A stretch of 64,000 nt of DNA, from assembly GCA_016214145.1 (NCBI GenBank), contig JACRPA010000002.1, positions 186,001-250,000 on the forward strand, written 5' to 3'. Positions within the stretch are counted from its first letter, which is position 1. Each line of letters opens with the position of its first letter. Positions 11,195-21,988 of the stretch are shown piece after piece. The notes beneath the pieces are model-generated. The model made no database searches, was not told the origin of the DNA, and was given only the letters and a program-made list of their open reading frames with translations. This DNA comes from Rhodocyclales bacterium (GTDB taxonomy: Bacteria > Pseudomonadota > Gammaproteobacteria > Burkholderiales > Rhodocyclaceae). The position numbers and the translations under genes were made by a program.

Positions 11195-12097
11195 ATGCCG
11201 GCCAAGAAAATGAGCGAAGCGAGTTTCGCCAAAAACACCGTCGCTCTGGTTTCGCTGCTCACCGGCGCCACGATATGGGGTCTCATATGGCATCCCTATC
11301 GCGTACTGGAAAGCATGGCCGTATCCGCCACGCTGGCGGCTACGCTGACCTATTTCGTCGCGTTTCTCCTTGGTTTCCCGCTGTTTCGCCGGCAGTTGGC
11401 CGGTTTCAGGCCGAGCTGGATGCTGGCGTCGATTGCCTTGGCTGCCGGCGGCTGCAACCTGGGCTATGTCCTGGCGACGGTGCATGGCGAGGTGATGCGG
11501 GTGCTGCTGCTGTTCTACCTGGCGCCGCTGTGGACCGTCCTGCTGGCCCGCCTGCTGCTGAAGGAGAAAGTCAGTCTCCCCGGTACGGCGGTGATCGCGC
11601 TTTCTCTGGCCGGCGCCGTCGTCATGCTGTGGCAGCCGCAACTGGGCATGCCCCTGCCCGAGAAAGGAGCCGAGTGGCTCGGTCTGGCGGCCGGCTTTCT
11701 GTTTTCCTTGGCCAATGTGCTCATCCGCAAGGCGCATGACTTGTCCATCGAGGTCAAGTCGATGGCCGTTTTTGCCGGGGTGGTGGCTGTGGGGCTCTGC
11801 GTCCTGCCGTTCGGGCCGGGCCCCGTCGTCCTGCCGCCGACGGCCGGCTGGCTGCTCGTCGGCCTGATCGGCCTGGTCCTGCTGGCGACGAACCTGTTCG
11901 TCCAGTACGGTCTGACGCACACGCCCGCCAACCGGGCCATCGTCATTTTTCTCTTCGAACTGGTGGTCGCCGCGTTGTCTTCCTGGCTGCTGGCGGGGGA
12001 GGCCATGACCCTGAAGGAATGGGTCGGCGGGGCGATGATCGTAGCGGCCAGCCTGTTTTCGGGGAAACTGGAGGCGCGGGAGCCACGGCCGGCTTGA
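11195..12097 (+). CDS. EamA/DMT-family inner-membrane transporter
   Basis: 300 residues with about ten hydrophobic helices arranged as two EamA repeats (first half to ~145, second from ~160). A Leu-rich RLLLKEK loop closes the first repeat, as usual for drug/metabolite exporters. Substrate unknown. Its 3' end lies 35 bases before the chosen uvrB start, so the two may share a transcript. Confidence 0.85.
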   Translation: MPAKKMSEASFAKNTVALVSLLTGATIWGLIWHPYRVLESMAVSATLAATLTYFVAFLLGFPLFRRQLAGFRPSWMLASIALAAGGCNLGYVLATVHGEVMRVLLLFYLAPLWTVLLARLLLKEKVSLPGTAVIALSLAGAVVMLWQPQLGMPLPEKGAEWLGLAAGFLFSLANVLIRKAHDLSIEVKSMAVFAGVVAVGLCVLPFGPGPVVLPPTAGWLLVGLIGLVLLATNLFVQYGLTHTPANRAIVIFLFELVVAALSSWLLAGEAMTLKEWVGGAMIVAASLFSGKLEAREPRPA

Positions 12098-12132
12098 TAG
12101 AATCCCCCTTCGTATCCCAAAGCGTGCAAAAA

Positions 12133-14180
<2,048 letters not shown>

Positions 14181-14184
<4 letters not shown>

Positions 14185-14651
14185 TCCGCATTCTTTTCGT
14201 CTGCATGGGCAATATCTGCCGCTCCCCAACCGCTGAAGGTGTTGCAAGTAAATTAATAATAAACAATAGATTAGAATCTTTTATTAAAGTAGATTCTGCT
14301 GGTACGCACGGCTATCACGTCGGCGAACCGCCTGATCTCCGCACCTGCGAGGCGGCTCTCAGGCGGGGCATCGACTTGTCGGGCCTGAGGGCGCGCAAAG
14401 TGGTTCCGGAGGACTTCGAACGGTTCGATCTTGTGTTGGCAATGGATCATGACAATCTGGCCTTGCTGAAGCGTGGCGCGCGGCCAGAACACCATGCCAA
14501 GCTGGGGTTGTTCATGAGCTACGCATCCCGCTTTGACACGGAGGAAGTGCCCGATCCCTATTACGGCGGAGAGCGGGGATTCGAACTCGTGCTGGACATG
14601 GCCGAGGATGCGGCGGGCGGACTGATCGAAGCCCTGCAGCGCCGTAAATAG
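14181..14651 (+). CDS. Low-molecular-weight protein tyrosine phosphatase
   Basis: 156 residues. The CX5R active-site loop is at C8-R14 (CMGNICRS) and the general-acid Asp lies in PDPYY near the C-terminal third. The ATG overlaps the uvrB stop by four bases (ATGA), implying translational coupling to a repair gene. LMW-PTPs dephosphorylate tyrosine on kinases of exopolysaccharide systems or arsenate/small phosphates; no such partner is nearby. Codons 23-40 form an AT-rich rare-codon patch unlike the rest of the gene (see findings), yet the protein is intact. Confidence 0.9.
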
Positions 14652-14678
14652 GAAAGGCCAGCATTCGCTGGCCTTTCC
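14651..14678. terminator. Hairpin between convergent phosphatase and rne genes
   Basis: Perfect 12-bp stem GGAAAGGCCAGC / GCTGGCCTTTCC with an ATTC loop. It begins at the last base of the phosphatase stop codon and ends 18 bases before the rne stop, so it can serve both strands. T-runs are weak on both sides. Confidence 0.65.
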
Positions 14679-14696
14679 ATCTCGAAAAGTCCGCTG

Positions 14697-17360
14697 CTAC
14701 TTGTGGGTTTCCACCTGCATCAGGGGCTCGCTGCTGACTATCGCTGCAGCCTTGGGTTTGCGCCCGAGGCGGATTTCCGGCTCGGCCGGGATCGACACCG
14801 GCGCCTTTTCCCGACTGGTTTCAATCATTACCAGACCGCTTTCCTGCAGGGCGACGGAAATATCGACTTGCGGCTTGACAGGGGACGGCATGGAAACCGG
14901 GGCAGATACGGGTTCGGTGGCCGCTATCGGCTCAGGCGCCCATGCAACGACCTCCTCGGCATGTGCCGCAGGTGCTTCAACCGGGACTGGAGCCAAGGCC
15001 GGCTCGATTGCCGGGCTGGAGAGGACGGCATCAACGGTTTTCTCCTCCGCAGGCAACACTACGGGCGCCGGCGCCGTCTCGACCGCTGGTTCGGCCGGCG
15101 AGATCGGCTCGAAAGCCAGGGGAGCCTGTTCGGCCGCCTGTGGCATGGCCTCAGGCGTGGCGATCTGCTGCTCGGCTACGGCTTGAACAGCTTCGGCGGC
15201 CTGCTCCTCGGGACGACGTTCGCCGCGATCCCGACCGCGGCCGCGACGGCCGCGACGGCCGCGGCGTTCTTCCTGCTGCTCGGCAGTCGCGCCTGGGGCG
15301 GGTGACTCCAGGGCGGGGGCGATGGGCGACTCGGTCGTCTGCGGCTGAGGCGGGCGCTGTTCCTGCTGGCGAGGCTGCCGGGGCTGGCGCGGTTCCTGCC
15401 CTTGACGTTCCGCACGCTCGGCCCGCTCCTGCCGGTCGGGACGTTCCTGGCGCGGACGGCGTTCGCCGCGCGTTTCCTGTTCGGGGCGAGGCGTTTGCTG
15501 GCCGCGCTGGCGCTGCTCCTGCCGGTCGCGCGGTTCCTGACGGCCACGGTCGCTACGGTCGCGTCCGCGGCCGCGCTCACCGCGGCCTTCGCGCGCCTGC
15601 TCGCGACGGGCTGGCGGTTCGGCCTTGGCGACGGAGGTCGGCTCTGCTTTGCGATTGCCACGGAACCAGCCGAATATCTTATCGATGATGCCGGGTTGAA
15701 CCGCCTGCGCCGTTTGTGCTGCGGGCTTGGGCTCGACGATGGGGGCCGGCTGTGATGGCGTAATGCCCTTGACGGCGGCTTCGGGGCGGCTGGGCCGCGC
15801 CTCGGTCTGCGCCGAAGGCGGCTGATAGGCCTCGGTCGGCGGCGCCTCGACCATCTTGTAGCTCGGCAGGGCCTGGTCTTCCTGATTCAGCTGGTCATGC
15901 CGCAGACGAACGATTTCGTGGGCAGGCGTTTCCAGATGGGTATTCGGGATGAGGACGATGTTGACCTTGTGCCGCAGTTCGATGGTGCGTATGTCGTCGC
16001 GCTTCTCGTTGAGCAGGAAGGTGGCGACATCCACGGGAATCTGCACGTGGAGCGCCCCCGTATTCTCCTTCATCGCCTCTTCCTCGAGGATGCGCAGGAT
16101 GTGCAGGGCGGCCGATTCGGTGCTGCGGATGTGGCCGGTGCCCGTACAGCGCGGGCAGGGAATGTAGGTCATCTCGGCCAGCGCCGGGCGCAGGCGCTGG
16201 CGCGACAGCTCGAGCAGGCCGAAGCGGGAGATCTTGCCGGTCTGGACGCGCGCGCGGTCGTAGTGCAGGGCGTCGCGCAGACGGTTTTCCACCTCCCGCT
16301 GTGCGCGCGGGCTTTCCATGTCGATGAAGTCGATGACGATGAGTCCGCCGAGGTCGCGCAGGCGCAGCTGGCGGGCGATCTCGTCGGCGGCCTCGAGGTT
16401 GGTGCGCAGCGCGGTTTCCTCGATGTCGGCGCCGCGCGTGGCGCGTCCGGAGTTGACGTCGACGGCCACCAGCGCCTCGGTGTGGTCCACCACGATGGCG
16501 CCGCCCGAGGGCAGGGTGACCTGGCGGCCGAAGGCGGTTTCGATCTGGTGTTCGATCTGGAAGCGCGAGAAGAGCGGCACATCGTCGCGGTAGCGCTTCA
16601 CGCGGGCCACATTCCCGGGCATGACGTGGCTCATGAACTGCTGCGCCTGTTCGTAGATATCGTCGGTGTCGATGAGGATTTCGCCGATGTCGGGCTGGAA
16701 GTAGTCGCGGATGGCGCGAATGACCAGGCTGCCTTCCTGATAGATGAGGAAGGGCCCCTTCTGGCCGCCGGCGGCGCCATCGATGGCGCGCCACAGCTGC
16801 ATCAGATAATTGAGGTCCCACTGCAGTTCTTCTGCATTGCGGCCGATGCCGGCGGTGCGGGCGATCAGGCTCATGCCCTGCGGCACGTCCAGCTGGTCCA
16901 TGGTATCGCGCAGCTCGTTGCGATCCTCTCCCTCGATCCGGCGCGAGACGCCGCCGCCGCGTGGGTTGTTCGGCATCAGGACCAGGTAGCGGCCAGCCAG
17001 AGAAATGAAGGTGGTCAGCGCCGCGCCCTTGTTGCCGCGCTCGTCCTTGTCAACCTGGACGATGAGTTCCTGGCCTTCCCTGAGGGCTTCCTTGATGGTC
17101 GCCCGGTTCGGCTCGACGCCCTCCCTGAAATAGGCGCGGGAAACTTCCTTGAAGGGAAGAAAGCCGTGGCGTTCGGCGCCGTAATCGACAAAAGCCGCCT
17201 CGAGGCTGGGCTCGATGCGGGTGATAACGGCCTTGTAGATGTTGCTCTTGCGTTGTTCCTTGGAGGCCGATTCGATGTCGAGGTCAATGAGCTTCTGGCC
17301 ATCGACGATCGCGACGCGGAGTTCCTCGGCCTGCGTCGCATTGAACAGCATGCGTTTCAT
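14697..17360 (-). CDS. rne: Ribonuclease E
   Basis: 887 residues. The S1 RNA-binding domain spans ~37-120; catalytic Asp D301 (VDVNSGRAT) and D344 (IDFIDM), and the zinc-link Cys pair C402/C405 (CPRC) needed for tetramer assembly are present. The C-terminal third is low-complexity: an Arg/Gln/Glu/Pro-rich stretch (~590-690) likely binding RNA, then a Pro/Ala/Val/Glu-rich tail ending in a short conserved KPQVDIS segment. This is the scaffold for degradosome partners. ATG at 17360 has GGGAGAA upstream; a slightly longer frame was rejected. Its long structured leader suggests autoregulation as in E. coli. Confidence 0.95.
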   Translation of the reverse strand: MKRMLFNATQAEELRVAIVDGQKLIDLDIESASKEQRKSNIYKAVITRIEPSLEAAFVDYGAERHGFLPFKEVSRAYFREGVEPNRATIKEALREGQELIVQVDKDERGNKGAALTTFISLAGRYLVLMPNNPRGGGVSRRIEGEDRNELRDTMDQLDVPQGMSLIARTAGIGRNAEELQWDLNYLMQLWRAIDGAAGGQKGPFLIYQEGSLVIRAIRDYFQPDIGEILIDTDDIYEQAQQFMSHVMPGNVARVKRYRDDVPLFSRFQIEHQIETAFGRQVTLPSGGAIVVDHTEALVAVDVNSGRATRGADIEETALRTNLEAADEIARQLRLRDLGGLIVIDFIDMESPRAQREVENRLRDALHYDRARVQTGKISRFGLLELSRQRLRPALAEMTYIPCPRCTGTGHIRSTESAALHILRILEEEAMKENTGALHVQIPVDVATFLLNEKRDDIRTIELRHKVNIVLIPNTHLETPAHEIVRLRHDQLNQEDQALPSYKMVEAPPTEAYQPPSAQTEARPSRPEAAVKGITPSQPAPIVEPKPAAQTAQAVQPGIIDKIFGWFRGNRKAEPTSVAKAEPPARREQAREGRGERGRGRDRSDRGRQEPRDRQEQRQRGQQTPRPEQETRGERRPRQERPDRQERAERAERQGQEPRQPRQPRQQEQRPPQPQTTESPIAPALESPAPGATAEQQEERRGRRGRRGRGRDRGERRPEEQAAEAVQAVAEQQIATPEAMPQAAEQAPLAFEPISPAEPAVETAPAPVVLPAEEKTVDAVLSSPAIEPALAPVPVEAPAAHAEEVVAWAPEPIAATEPVSAPVSMPSPVKPQVDISVALQESGLVMIETSREKAPVSIPAEPEIRLGRKPKAAAIVSSEPLMQVETHK

Positions 17361-17733
17361 TATTTTGTTCTCCCGCGCGCAAACACGGGAAGACAAACCG
17401 CATCCGGTTCTGGCGGATTATATTAGTTTGGCTGGTTTGAAATCATCAAAGGCGTCAAGGGCAAACTAATGTGTCGGGTTTGTCTTTTCGTCCTGAAGTG
17501 TCTTCAGGACCGTGTGTTCAGCGTGTGCTAAGTGCGCGCAATTCAAGTAGTATCGCTGCTTGCGGTGAGCGAATTAACCTTTGTGCGGTTCGCTTGAGCC
17601 GGTTCTAATCGACTGCATCCCGACGCGCCGTCCAATGCCACTTCGGGTCATGGGGCGCGCATCCGGAACCAGCCTGAATTATTCTTCATGGCGGATCCCC
17701 CGGAATGGGCAAACCGCTGACAGTATATTCAAA
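17361..17733. promoter_or_regulatory. 373-base divergent rne/rluC intergenic region with rne leader hairpins
   Basis: No gene seen. Read on the minus strand as an rne leader it can form a 9-bp perfect stem GTCCTGAAG/CTTCAGGAC (17490-17510) and, nearer the start, an outer stem ATTAGTTTG/CAAACTAAT (17422-17430 with 17462-17470) enclosing TTTGA/TCAAA (17436-17450). E. coli rne has a ~360-base leader whose hairpins bind RNase E for feedback; the equivalence is inferred. No convincing promoter could be assigned on either strand, and 17511-17733 shows nothing else distinct. Confidence 0.5.
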
Positions 17734-18714
17734 ATGAAGGGGTTAAGCAAAGCTTCCGTTACCCGCCGGTGGATCGGCGAGGAGGCGGAGGGCCAGCGCA
17801 TCGACAATTACCTGCTGCGCGTCTGCAAGGGCGTGCCGAAAAGCCACGTCTATCGGATCCTCAGAAGCGGCGAGGTGAGAGTCAACAGCAAGCGGGTCGG
17901 GCCGGACTACAGGCTGCAGCCGGGCGACGAGGTGCGCATTCCCCCCCTGCAGCTTGGCGCCGAGATAAAACCGGCCGTGCCGGTCGGGCGGGAATACCGC
18001 ATCGTTCATGAGGAGGACGACGGCCTGCTGGTGGTCGACAAGCCGGCCGGCATGGCCGTGCATGGCGGCAGTGGTGTGAGTTTCGGCGTCATCGAGCAGT
18101 TGCGCCGGCAAAGGCCGCAGGCGCGATTCCTGGAACTTGCCCACCGGCTGGATCGGGAAACTTCCGGCTTGCTGCTGATCGCCAAAAAACGCTCTGTGCT
18201 GACGGCTTTGCACGACCAGTTCCGCGAAGGACGCATTGAAAAGCGTTATCTGGCTCTCGTCAAGGGCCGCTGGCGTGAGCCGTTGCGGCATGTCAGGCTT
18301 GCCTTGCACAAGTACTTGACCGAGGAGGGTGAGCGCCGGGTCAGCGTGTCGGAGGAAGGCAAGGCGGCGCACAGTATCGTGCGCCTGGTTGCGCGCTGGG
18401 AAAATTTCAGCCTGGTCGAAGTGGAGCTGGAAACCGGACGAACGCACCAGATTCGCGTGCATCTGGCCCATCTTGGCTATCCGCTCTGCGGCGACGACAA
18501 GTACGGCGATTTCGCTTTGAACAAGGCCTTGCAAAAACAGGGACTCGGACGCATGTTTTTGCATGCCGCGAAGCTGGTGCTCGATCATCCCGCGACAGGC
18601 GAACAACTGGAACTGGCGGCGGCGTTGCCGGAGGATTTGCGCGCCTTTCTGCGGCGACTGGAAGAGAACGAAAAACGGGACTATGGGACGGAATTACCGA
18701 TTGGTGGTGTTTGA
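17734..18714 (+). CDS. rluC: 23S rRNA pseudouridine synthase RluC
   Basis: 326 residues. An S4 RNA-binding domain (~18-75) is followed by the RsuA/RluA catalytic domain with D140 in AHRLDRETSG and the KRYLALV and GRTHQIRVH motifs. Makes pseudouridines at 955, 2504 and 2580 of 23S rRNA in E. coli. The divergent rne-rluC pairing is conserved with E. coli and supports RluC over other paralogues. ATG at 17734 is chosen; a frame reaching upstream lacks similarity. Confidence 0.92.
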   Translation: MKGLSKASVTRRWIGEEAEGQRIDNYLLRVCKGVPKSHVYRILRSGEVRVNSKRVGPDYRLQPGDEVRIPPLQLGAEIKPAVPVGREYRIVHEEDDGLLVVDKPAGMAVHGGSGVSFGVIEQLRRQRPQARFLELAHRLDRETSGLLLIAKKRSVLTALHDQFREGRIEKRYLALVKGRWREPLRHVRLALHKYLTEEGERRVSVSEEGKAAHSIVRLVARWENFSLVEVELETGRTHQIRVHLAHLGYPLCGDDKYGDFALNKALQKQGLGRMFLHAAKLVLDHPATGEQLELAAALPEDLRAFLRRLEENEKRDYGTELPIGGV

Positions 18715-19339
18715 TTGGGACGGCACGCTGCTGGATTCGGCGGGGGCGATCGTTGCCTGCATACAGGCGGCGGCCACCGACCTTGGGCTGACCCCACCGG
18801 ATGAAAAAACCGCGCGGCAGGTCATTGGCCTTGGATTGCACGATGCCTTGTCGCAAGCCTTGCCGGGCGTGCCTGCCGGCGAATACCAACGCATCGCCGA
18901 GCGTTATCGGCATCACTATCTTTCCCGGGATCACGAATTGTCCCTGTTTGCCGGTGCCCATGAACTGGTGGAAGAGTTGTCCGTAGCCGGATGCCTCTTG
19001 GGGGTCGCCACCGGCAAGAGCCGGCTCGGCTTGAACCGTGCGCTGGATGCCTCCGGCCTTAAGCGTTTTTTCCATGCCACACGTTGCGCCGATGAATGCA
19101 GTTCGAAACCCGCCCCCGACATGTTGCTGGAGATCATGGAAGAATTGGGTGCCGCACCCGGTCAGACTTTGATGATCGGCGATACCACGCATGACCTGCA
19201 GATGGCGAAAAGCGCCGGCGTCGGCGCACTGGCAGTCGGTTATGGTGCGCATCCCCGCGAAGCGCTGCAGGCAGAACATCCGCTTGGCCTGTTTGACGAG
19301 TTTGTACAACTAACGGAATGGTTGAGACGGAACGGATGA
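18683..19339 (+). CDS. HAD-superfamily hydrolase, phosphoglycolate-phosphatase-like
   Basis: 218 residues. HAD motif I FDWDGTLLDS with D11/D13, a helical cap (~20-95), motif II near ATGKS, motif III Lys in SSKPAPD and motif IV IGDTTHDLQMA. Subfamily IA like Gph; the substrate may be phosphoglycolate or another small phosphate. The ATG lies 32 bases inside rluC, showing a tightly coupled operon. DWDGT in place of the common DLDGT is a minor variation. Confidence 0.85.
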   Translation: MGRNYRLVVFDWDGTLLDSAGAIVACIQAAATDLGLTPPDEKTARQVIGLGLHDALSQALPGVPAGEYQRIAERYRHHYLSRDHELSLFAGAHELVEELSVAGCLLGVATGKSRLGLNRALDASGLKRFFHATRCADECSSKPAPDMLLEIMEELGAAPGQTLMIGDTTHDLQMAKSAGVGALAVGYGAHPREALQAEHPLGLFDEFVQLTEWLRRNG

Positions 19340-19659
19340 TTTGCGCCAGCGCCGAGCTGGCCGATGGCGGCAAGGGCATCCGCTTCGAGATTCCGGCCGA
19401 GACCGGTACGCAGTCAGCTTTTGTCGTGCGGCATGACGGGCAGGTGTACGGCTACCTCAATCGCTGTGCGCACATCGGCGTCGAACTGGACTGGCAGCTC
19501 GGGGAGTTCTTCGACGATTCCGGGCTATACTTGGTCTGCTCGACGCACGGCGCGACCTATCTGCCCGACAGCGGTAAGTGCATTGCCGGACCCTGCCGCG
19601 GCGCTCGACTGACGCAACTCGAAGTCTTCGAGCAGAATGGCGGCGTTTACCTGAAATAG
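19318..19659 (+). CDS. Rieske [2Fe-2S] protein
   Basis: 113 residues. Rieske ligands C50/H52 (CAHIGVELD) and C74/H77 (CSTHGATY) are present. It resembles ferredoxin components of dioxygenases and NirD-like proteins, but no oxygenase or reductase gene is near. No signal peptide, so cytoplasmic. Start at 19318 overlaps the HAD gene by 22 bases; ATG at 19336 (four-base ATGA overlap) is an alternative. Sits between the phosphatase and sppA in one operon; its partner is unknown. Confidence 0.85.
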   Translation: MVETERMICASAELADGGKGIRFEIPAETGTQSAFVVRHDGQVYGYLNRCAHIGVELDWQLGEFFDDSGLYLVCSTHGATYLPDSGKCIAGPCRGARLTQLEVFEQNGGVYLK

Positions 19660-19672
19660 AGACCTGAACACC

Positions 19673-20626
19673 ATGTCCGACACACCCGACAATGATCCCG
19701 TCTGGGAACGCAAGATAATAGAGAAGCTGGCGCTGGAGACGCTGGCGGAGCAGAAACGCCGCCGACGCTGGGGTATTTTCTTCAAGTTTCTCGGGTTCGT
19801 CTATCTGACCTTCCTGATCGTGATGCTGGGTGATTGGGGGGACACCGCCGAGAAGCTGGGCGATGGAAAGAAACATACGGCGCTGATCCAGTTGAATGGC
19901 GTCATCAAGCCGACCGGCGAGGCGAGTGCGGAGAAGATCACCGAAGCGCTGCAGACGGCTTTCAAGGATCGCGGCACCCAAGGGGTGATCCTGCGCATCA
20001 ACAGCCCGGGTGGCAGCCCGGTGCAATCGGGCATCATCTACGACGAGATTCGACGCCTGCGCGTCAAGCATCCGAACATTCCGCTGTATGCAGTGGTGGA
20101 GGACGTCTGCGCCTCGGGCGGCTATTATGTGGCGGCAGCGTCCGACAAGATCTTCGTGGACAAGGCCAGCATCGTCGGTTCGATCGGCGTGCTGATGGAT
20201 GGCTTCGGCTTCACCGGATCGATGGACAAGCTGGGAGTCGAACGGCGCCTGCTGACCGCCGGAGAGAACAAGGGCTTTCTCGATCCCTTCTCGCCGCAGG
20301 ATGCTCAGCACAAGCAGCACGCACAGGTTCTGCTCGACGACATTCACAAGCAGTTCATCGACGTCGTGCGTAAAGGACGGGGCAAGCGCCTGAAGGAGTC
20401 CCCCGAACTGTTCAGCGGCCTCATGTGGACCGGCGCCAAGAGCATTGAACTCGGCCTTACCGACGAACTCGGCAGCGTCGAGTATGTGGCGCGGGAGGTG
20501 ATCAAAGCCGAGGAAATCCACGACTACACGATGCGGGCGAGTCTGACCGAGCGTTTCGCCAGGCAGTTTGGAGCGGACATGGCCGAAGGACTCTTGAATG
20601 TCGTCGGCAAGGTCGGGATCAGATAG
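19673..20626 (+). CDS. sppA: Signal peptide peptidase SppA, 36-kDa type
   Basis: 317 residues, S49 family, short single-domain form. Basic N-terminus then one membrane anchor ~33-53; catalytic dyad S148 (CASGGYY) and K200 (GENKGFLDPF). Degrades cleaved signal peptides in the membrane, with the active site outside the cytoplasm. It ends directly against the stop codon of the convergent methyltransferase gene (no spacer). Confidence 0.92.
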   Translation: MSDTPDNDPVWERKIIEKLALETLAEQKRRRRWGIFFKFLGFVYLTFLIVMLGDWGDTAEKLGDGKKHTALIQLNGVIKPTGEASAEKITEALQTAFKDRGTQGVILRINSPGGSPVQSGIIYDEIRRLRVKHPNIPLYAVVEDVCASGGYYVAAASDKIFVDKASIVGSIGVLMDGFGFTGSMDKLGVERRLLTAGENKGFLDPFSPQDAQHKQHAQVLLDDIHKQFIDVVRKGRGKRLKESPELFSGLMWTGAKSIELGLTDELGSVEYVAREVIKAEEIHDYTMRASLTERFARQFGADMAEGLLNVVGKVGIR

Positions 20627-21340
20627 TCAATCAGCCAACAGCAGGAACACTGTTGGCCTTTTCTGGATCGACGGGGGGAGACCGGCGCGCCAGGCATCGA
20701 TCCTCTTCGTCGTGATGCTTTCCTTTTCGGTCGTCAATTCAGAGGCCGTGCAGAGCAGCGTGTCCGGCCGGCAGGCCTCCAGCAATGCAGCGAACAAAGC
20801 AGCGTTGCGATAGGGCGTCTCAATGAAAATTTGCGTGCGTCCTTTCCGGCGCGACTCCCGCTCAAGCTCGGCGATGCGCTTGCTGCGTTCCGGTTCGCGC
20901 AACGGCAGATAGCCATGAAAGGCGAAACTCTGGCCATTCAGGCCTGAGGCCATCAGCGCCAGCAAAAGGCTGGATGGGCCCACCAACGGTGCCACGCGAA
21001 TGCCTTTGGTATGGGCGGTGCGCACCAGAACGGCACCCGGGTCTGCCACGGCCGGCGCCCCTGCCTCGGACATCAGGCCGGCGGATTCTCCTTTGGCGAG
21101 AGGAGCAAGCAAGGCGTCGAGATCGGCCTGTTTCGGCTCGCGCGGCAGTTCCCGAATATCGATGTCCTGGATGGGGTGGGCGACGTCGATGCGCTTCAGT
21201 TCTACTCGGGCGGATTTGGCATTTTCGACGATGAAATAGCACAGCCCTCGCGCGATGCGCAGAGCCTCTGCAGGCAGTATGGCGTCGGGCCTGCTTTCAC
21301 CGAGGGAGACGGGAATGAGATATAGCGTGCCCGTCGGCAT
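20627..21340 (-). CDS. SAM-dependent methyltransferase, tetrapyrrole methylase fold (RsmI relative)
   Basis: 237 residues with the TP_methylase fold: GTLYLIPVSLGE at the N-terminus, SEAGAPAVADPG near 95-106 and VGPSSLLLALMASG near 120-133, as in RsmI. RsmI methylates C1402 of 16S rRNA, but this protein is shorter and its first motif (IPVSLGE instead of the RsmI TPIGN) differs, so it is probably a paralogue of unknown target. Its start shares one base with the maf stop. Confidence 0.75.
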   Translation of the reverse strand: MPTGTLYLIPVSLGESRPDAILPAEALRIARGLCYFIVENAKSARVELKRIDVAHPIQDIDIRELPREPKQADLDALLAPLAKGESAGLMSEAGAPAVADPGAVLVRTAHTKGIRVAPLVGPSSLLLALMASGLNGQSFAFHGYLPLREPERSKRIAELERESRRKGRTQIFIETPYRNAALFAALLEACRPDTLLCTASELTTEKESITTKRIDAWRAGLPPSIQKRPTVFLLLAD

Positions 21341-21918
21341 CAGGGAACCTGAATGCCTTCGGTTCGGAGCATCCCGCAGAGGGCGATCAAAGGCAGGCCG
21401 ATGAGGGCATTGGGGTCATTGCCGTGCATGCCTGAGAGCAGGGCGATGCCCAGCCCCTCGGATTTGGCGCTGCCGGCGCAGTGATAAGGCTGCTCATTGT
21501 CCAGGTAGCGCTCGATCTCAGCATCGCTGAATTGCCTGAAGGACACCTCGGTGGGCACGCCGCATACTTGGCTGCGGCCAGTGGCGCTGTTATGGAGGCA
21601 CAATCCGGTGTGGAACGTCACAGTGCGTCCGCGCATGGATCGCAACTGCTCGATAGCCCGCTCGCGCGTCAGTGGCTTGCCGAAGCGCTGGCTGCCAATG
21701 TATGCGACCTGATCGCTGCCAATGATCAGAGCATTGGGGAAGCGGCTGGCGACCGCCTTGGCCTTGGCGATGGAAAGTCTTTCGGCCGTGGCCGCCGGGT
21801 CTTCTTCCGGCAATACGGATTCGTCGGTCTCCGGATCGGCAATCTCGAACGGGATCTGCAGTCGGGCCAGCAATTCACTGCGGTAGGCAGAAGTGGAGGC
21901 GAGAACGAGGCGGGGCAT
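21340..21918 (-). CDS. Maf-family nucleotide pyrophosphatase (YceF type)
   Basis: 192 residues. Maf signature STSAYRSELL at 8-17, GSDQVAY near 67-73 and GKP motif follow the YceF (m7GTP pyrophosphatase) subgroup rather than the dTTP/UTP-specific YhdE group. These enzymes clear modified NTPs. Divergent from yceD with 70 bases between, as in many proteobacteria where maf/yceF adjoins yceD-rpmF. Confidence 0.88.
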   Translation of the reverse strand: MPRLVLASTSAYRSELLARLQIPFEIADPETDESVLPEEDPAATAERLSIAKAKAVASRFPNALIIGSDQVAYIGSQRFGKPLTRERAIEQLRSMRGRTVTFHTGLCLHNSATGRSQVCGVPTEVSFRQFSDAEIERYLDNEQPYHCAGSAKSEGLGIALLSGMHGNDPNALIGLPLIALCGMLRTEGIQVP

Positions 21919-21949
21919 CGGGTTCGTCCGGATTTCGGATGTTATTCTT

Positions 21950-21979
21950 TTGACAGGAAAAGTCGTGGAATGATATCAT
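21950..21979 (+). promoter_or_regulatory. Sigma-70 promoter for yceD-rpmF-plsX-fab operon
   Basis: TTGACA at 21950-21955, 18-base spacer, TATCAT at 21974-21979. The predicted start of transcription (~21986) is only about three bases before the yceD ATG, so the mRNA may be almost leaderless. Confidence 0.6.
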
Positions 21980-21988
21980 TTCACACTT

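Noticed and set aside
14940-15690. Dense repeats in the rne 3' half, considered as CRISPR-like or tandem DNA repeats
   Set aside because: They are degenerate codons for an Arg/Gln/Glu/Pro-rich protein segment, with no regular spacer or repeat unit.
15897-17426. 509-codon plus-strand open frame opposite rne
   Set aside because: Antisense to the conserved catalytic part of RNase E; residue composition mirrors the coding strand and no motif is seen.
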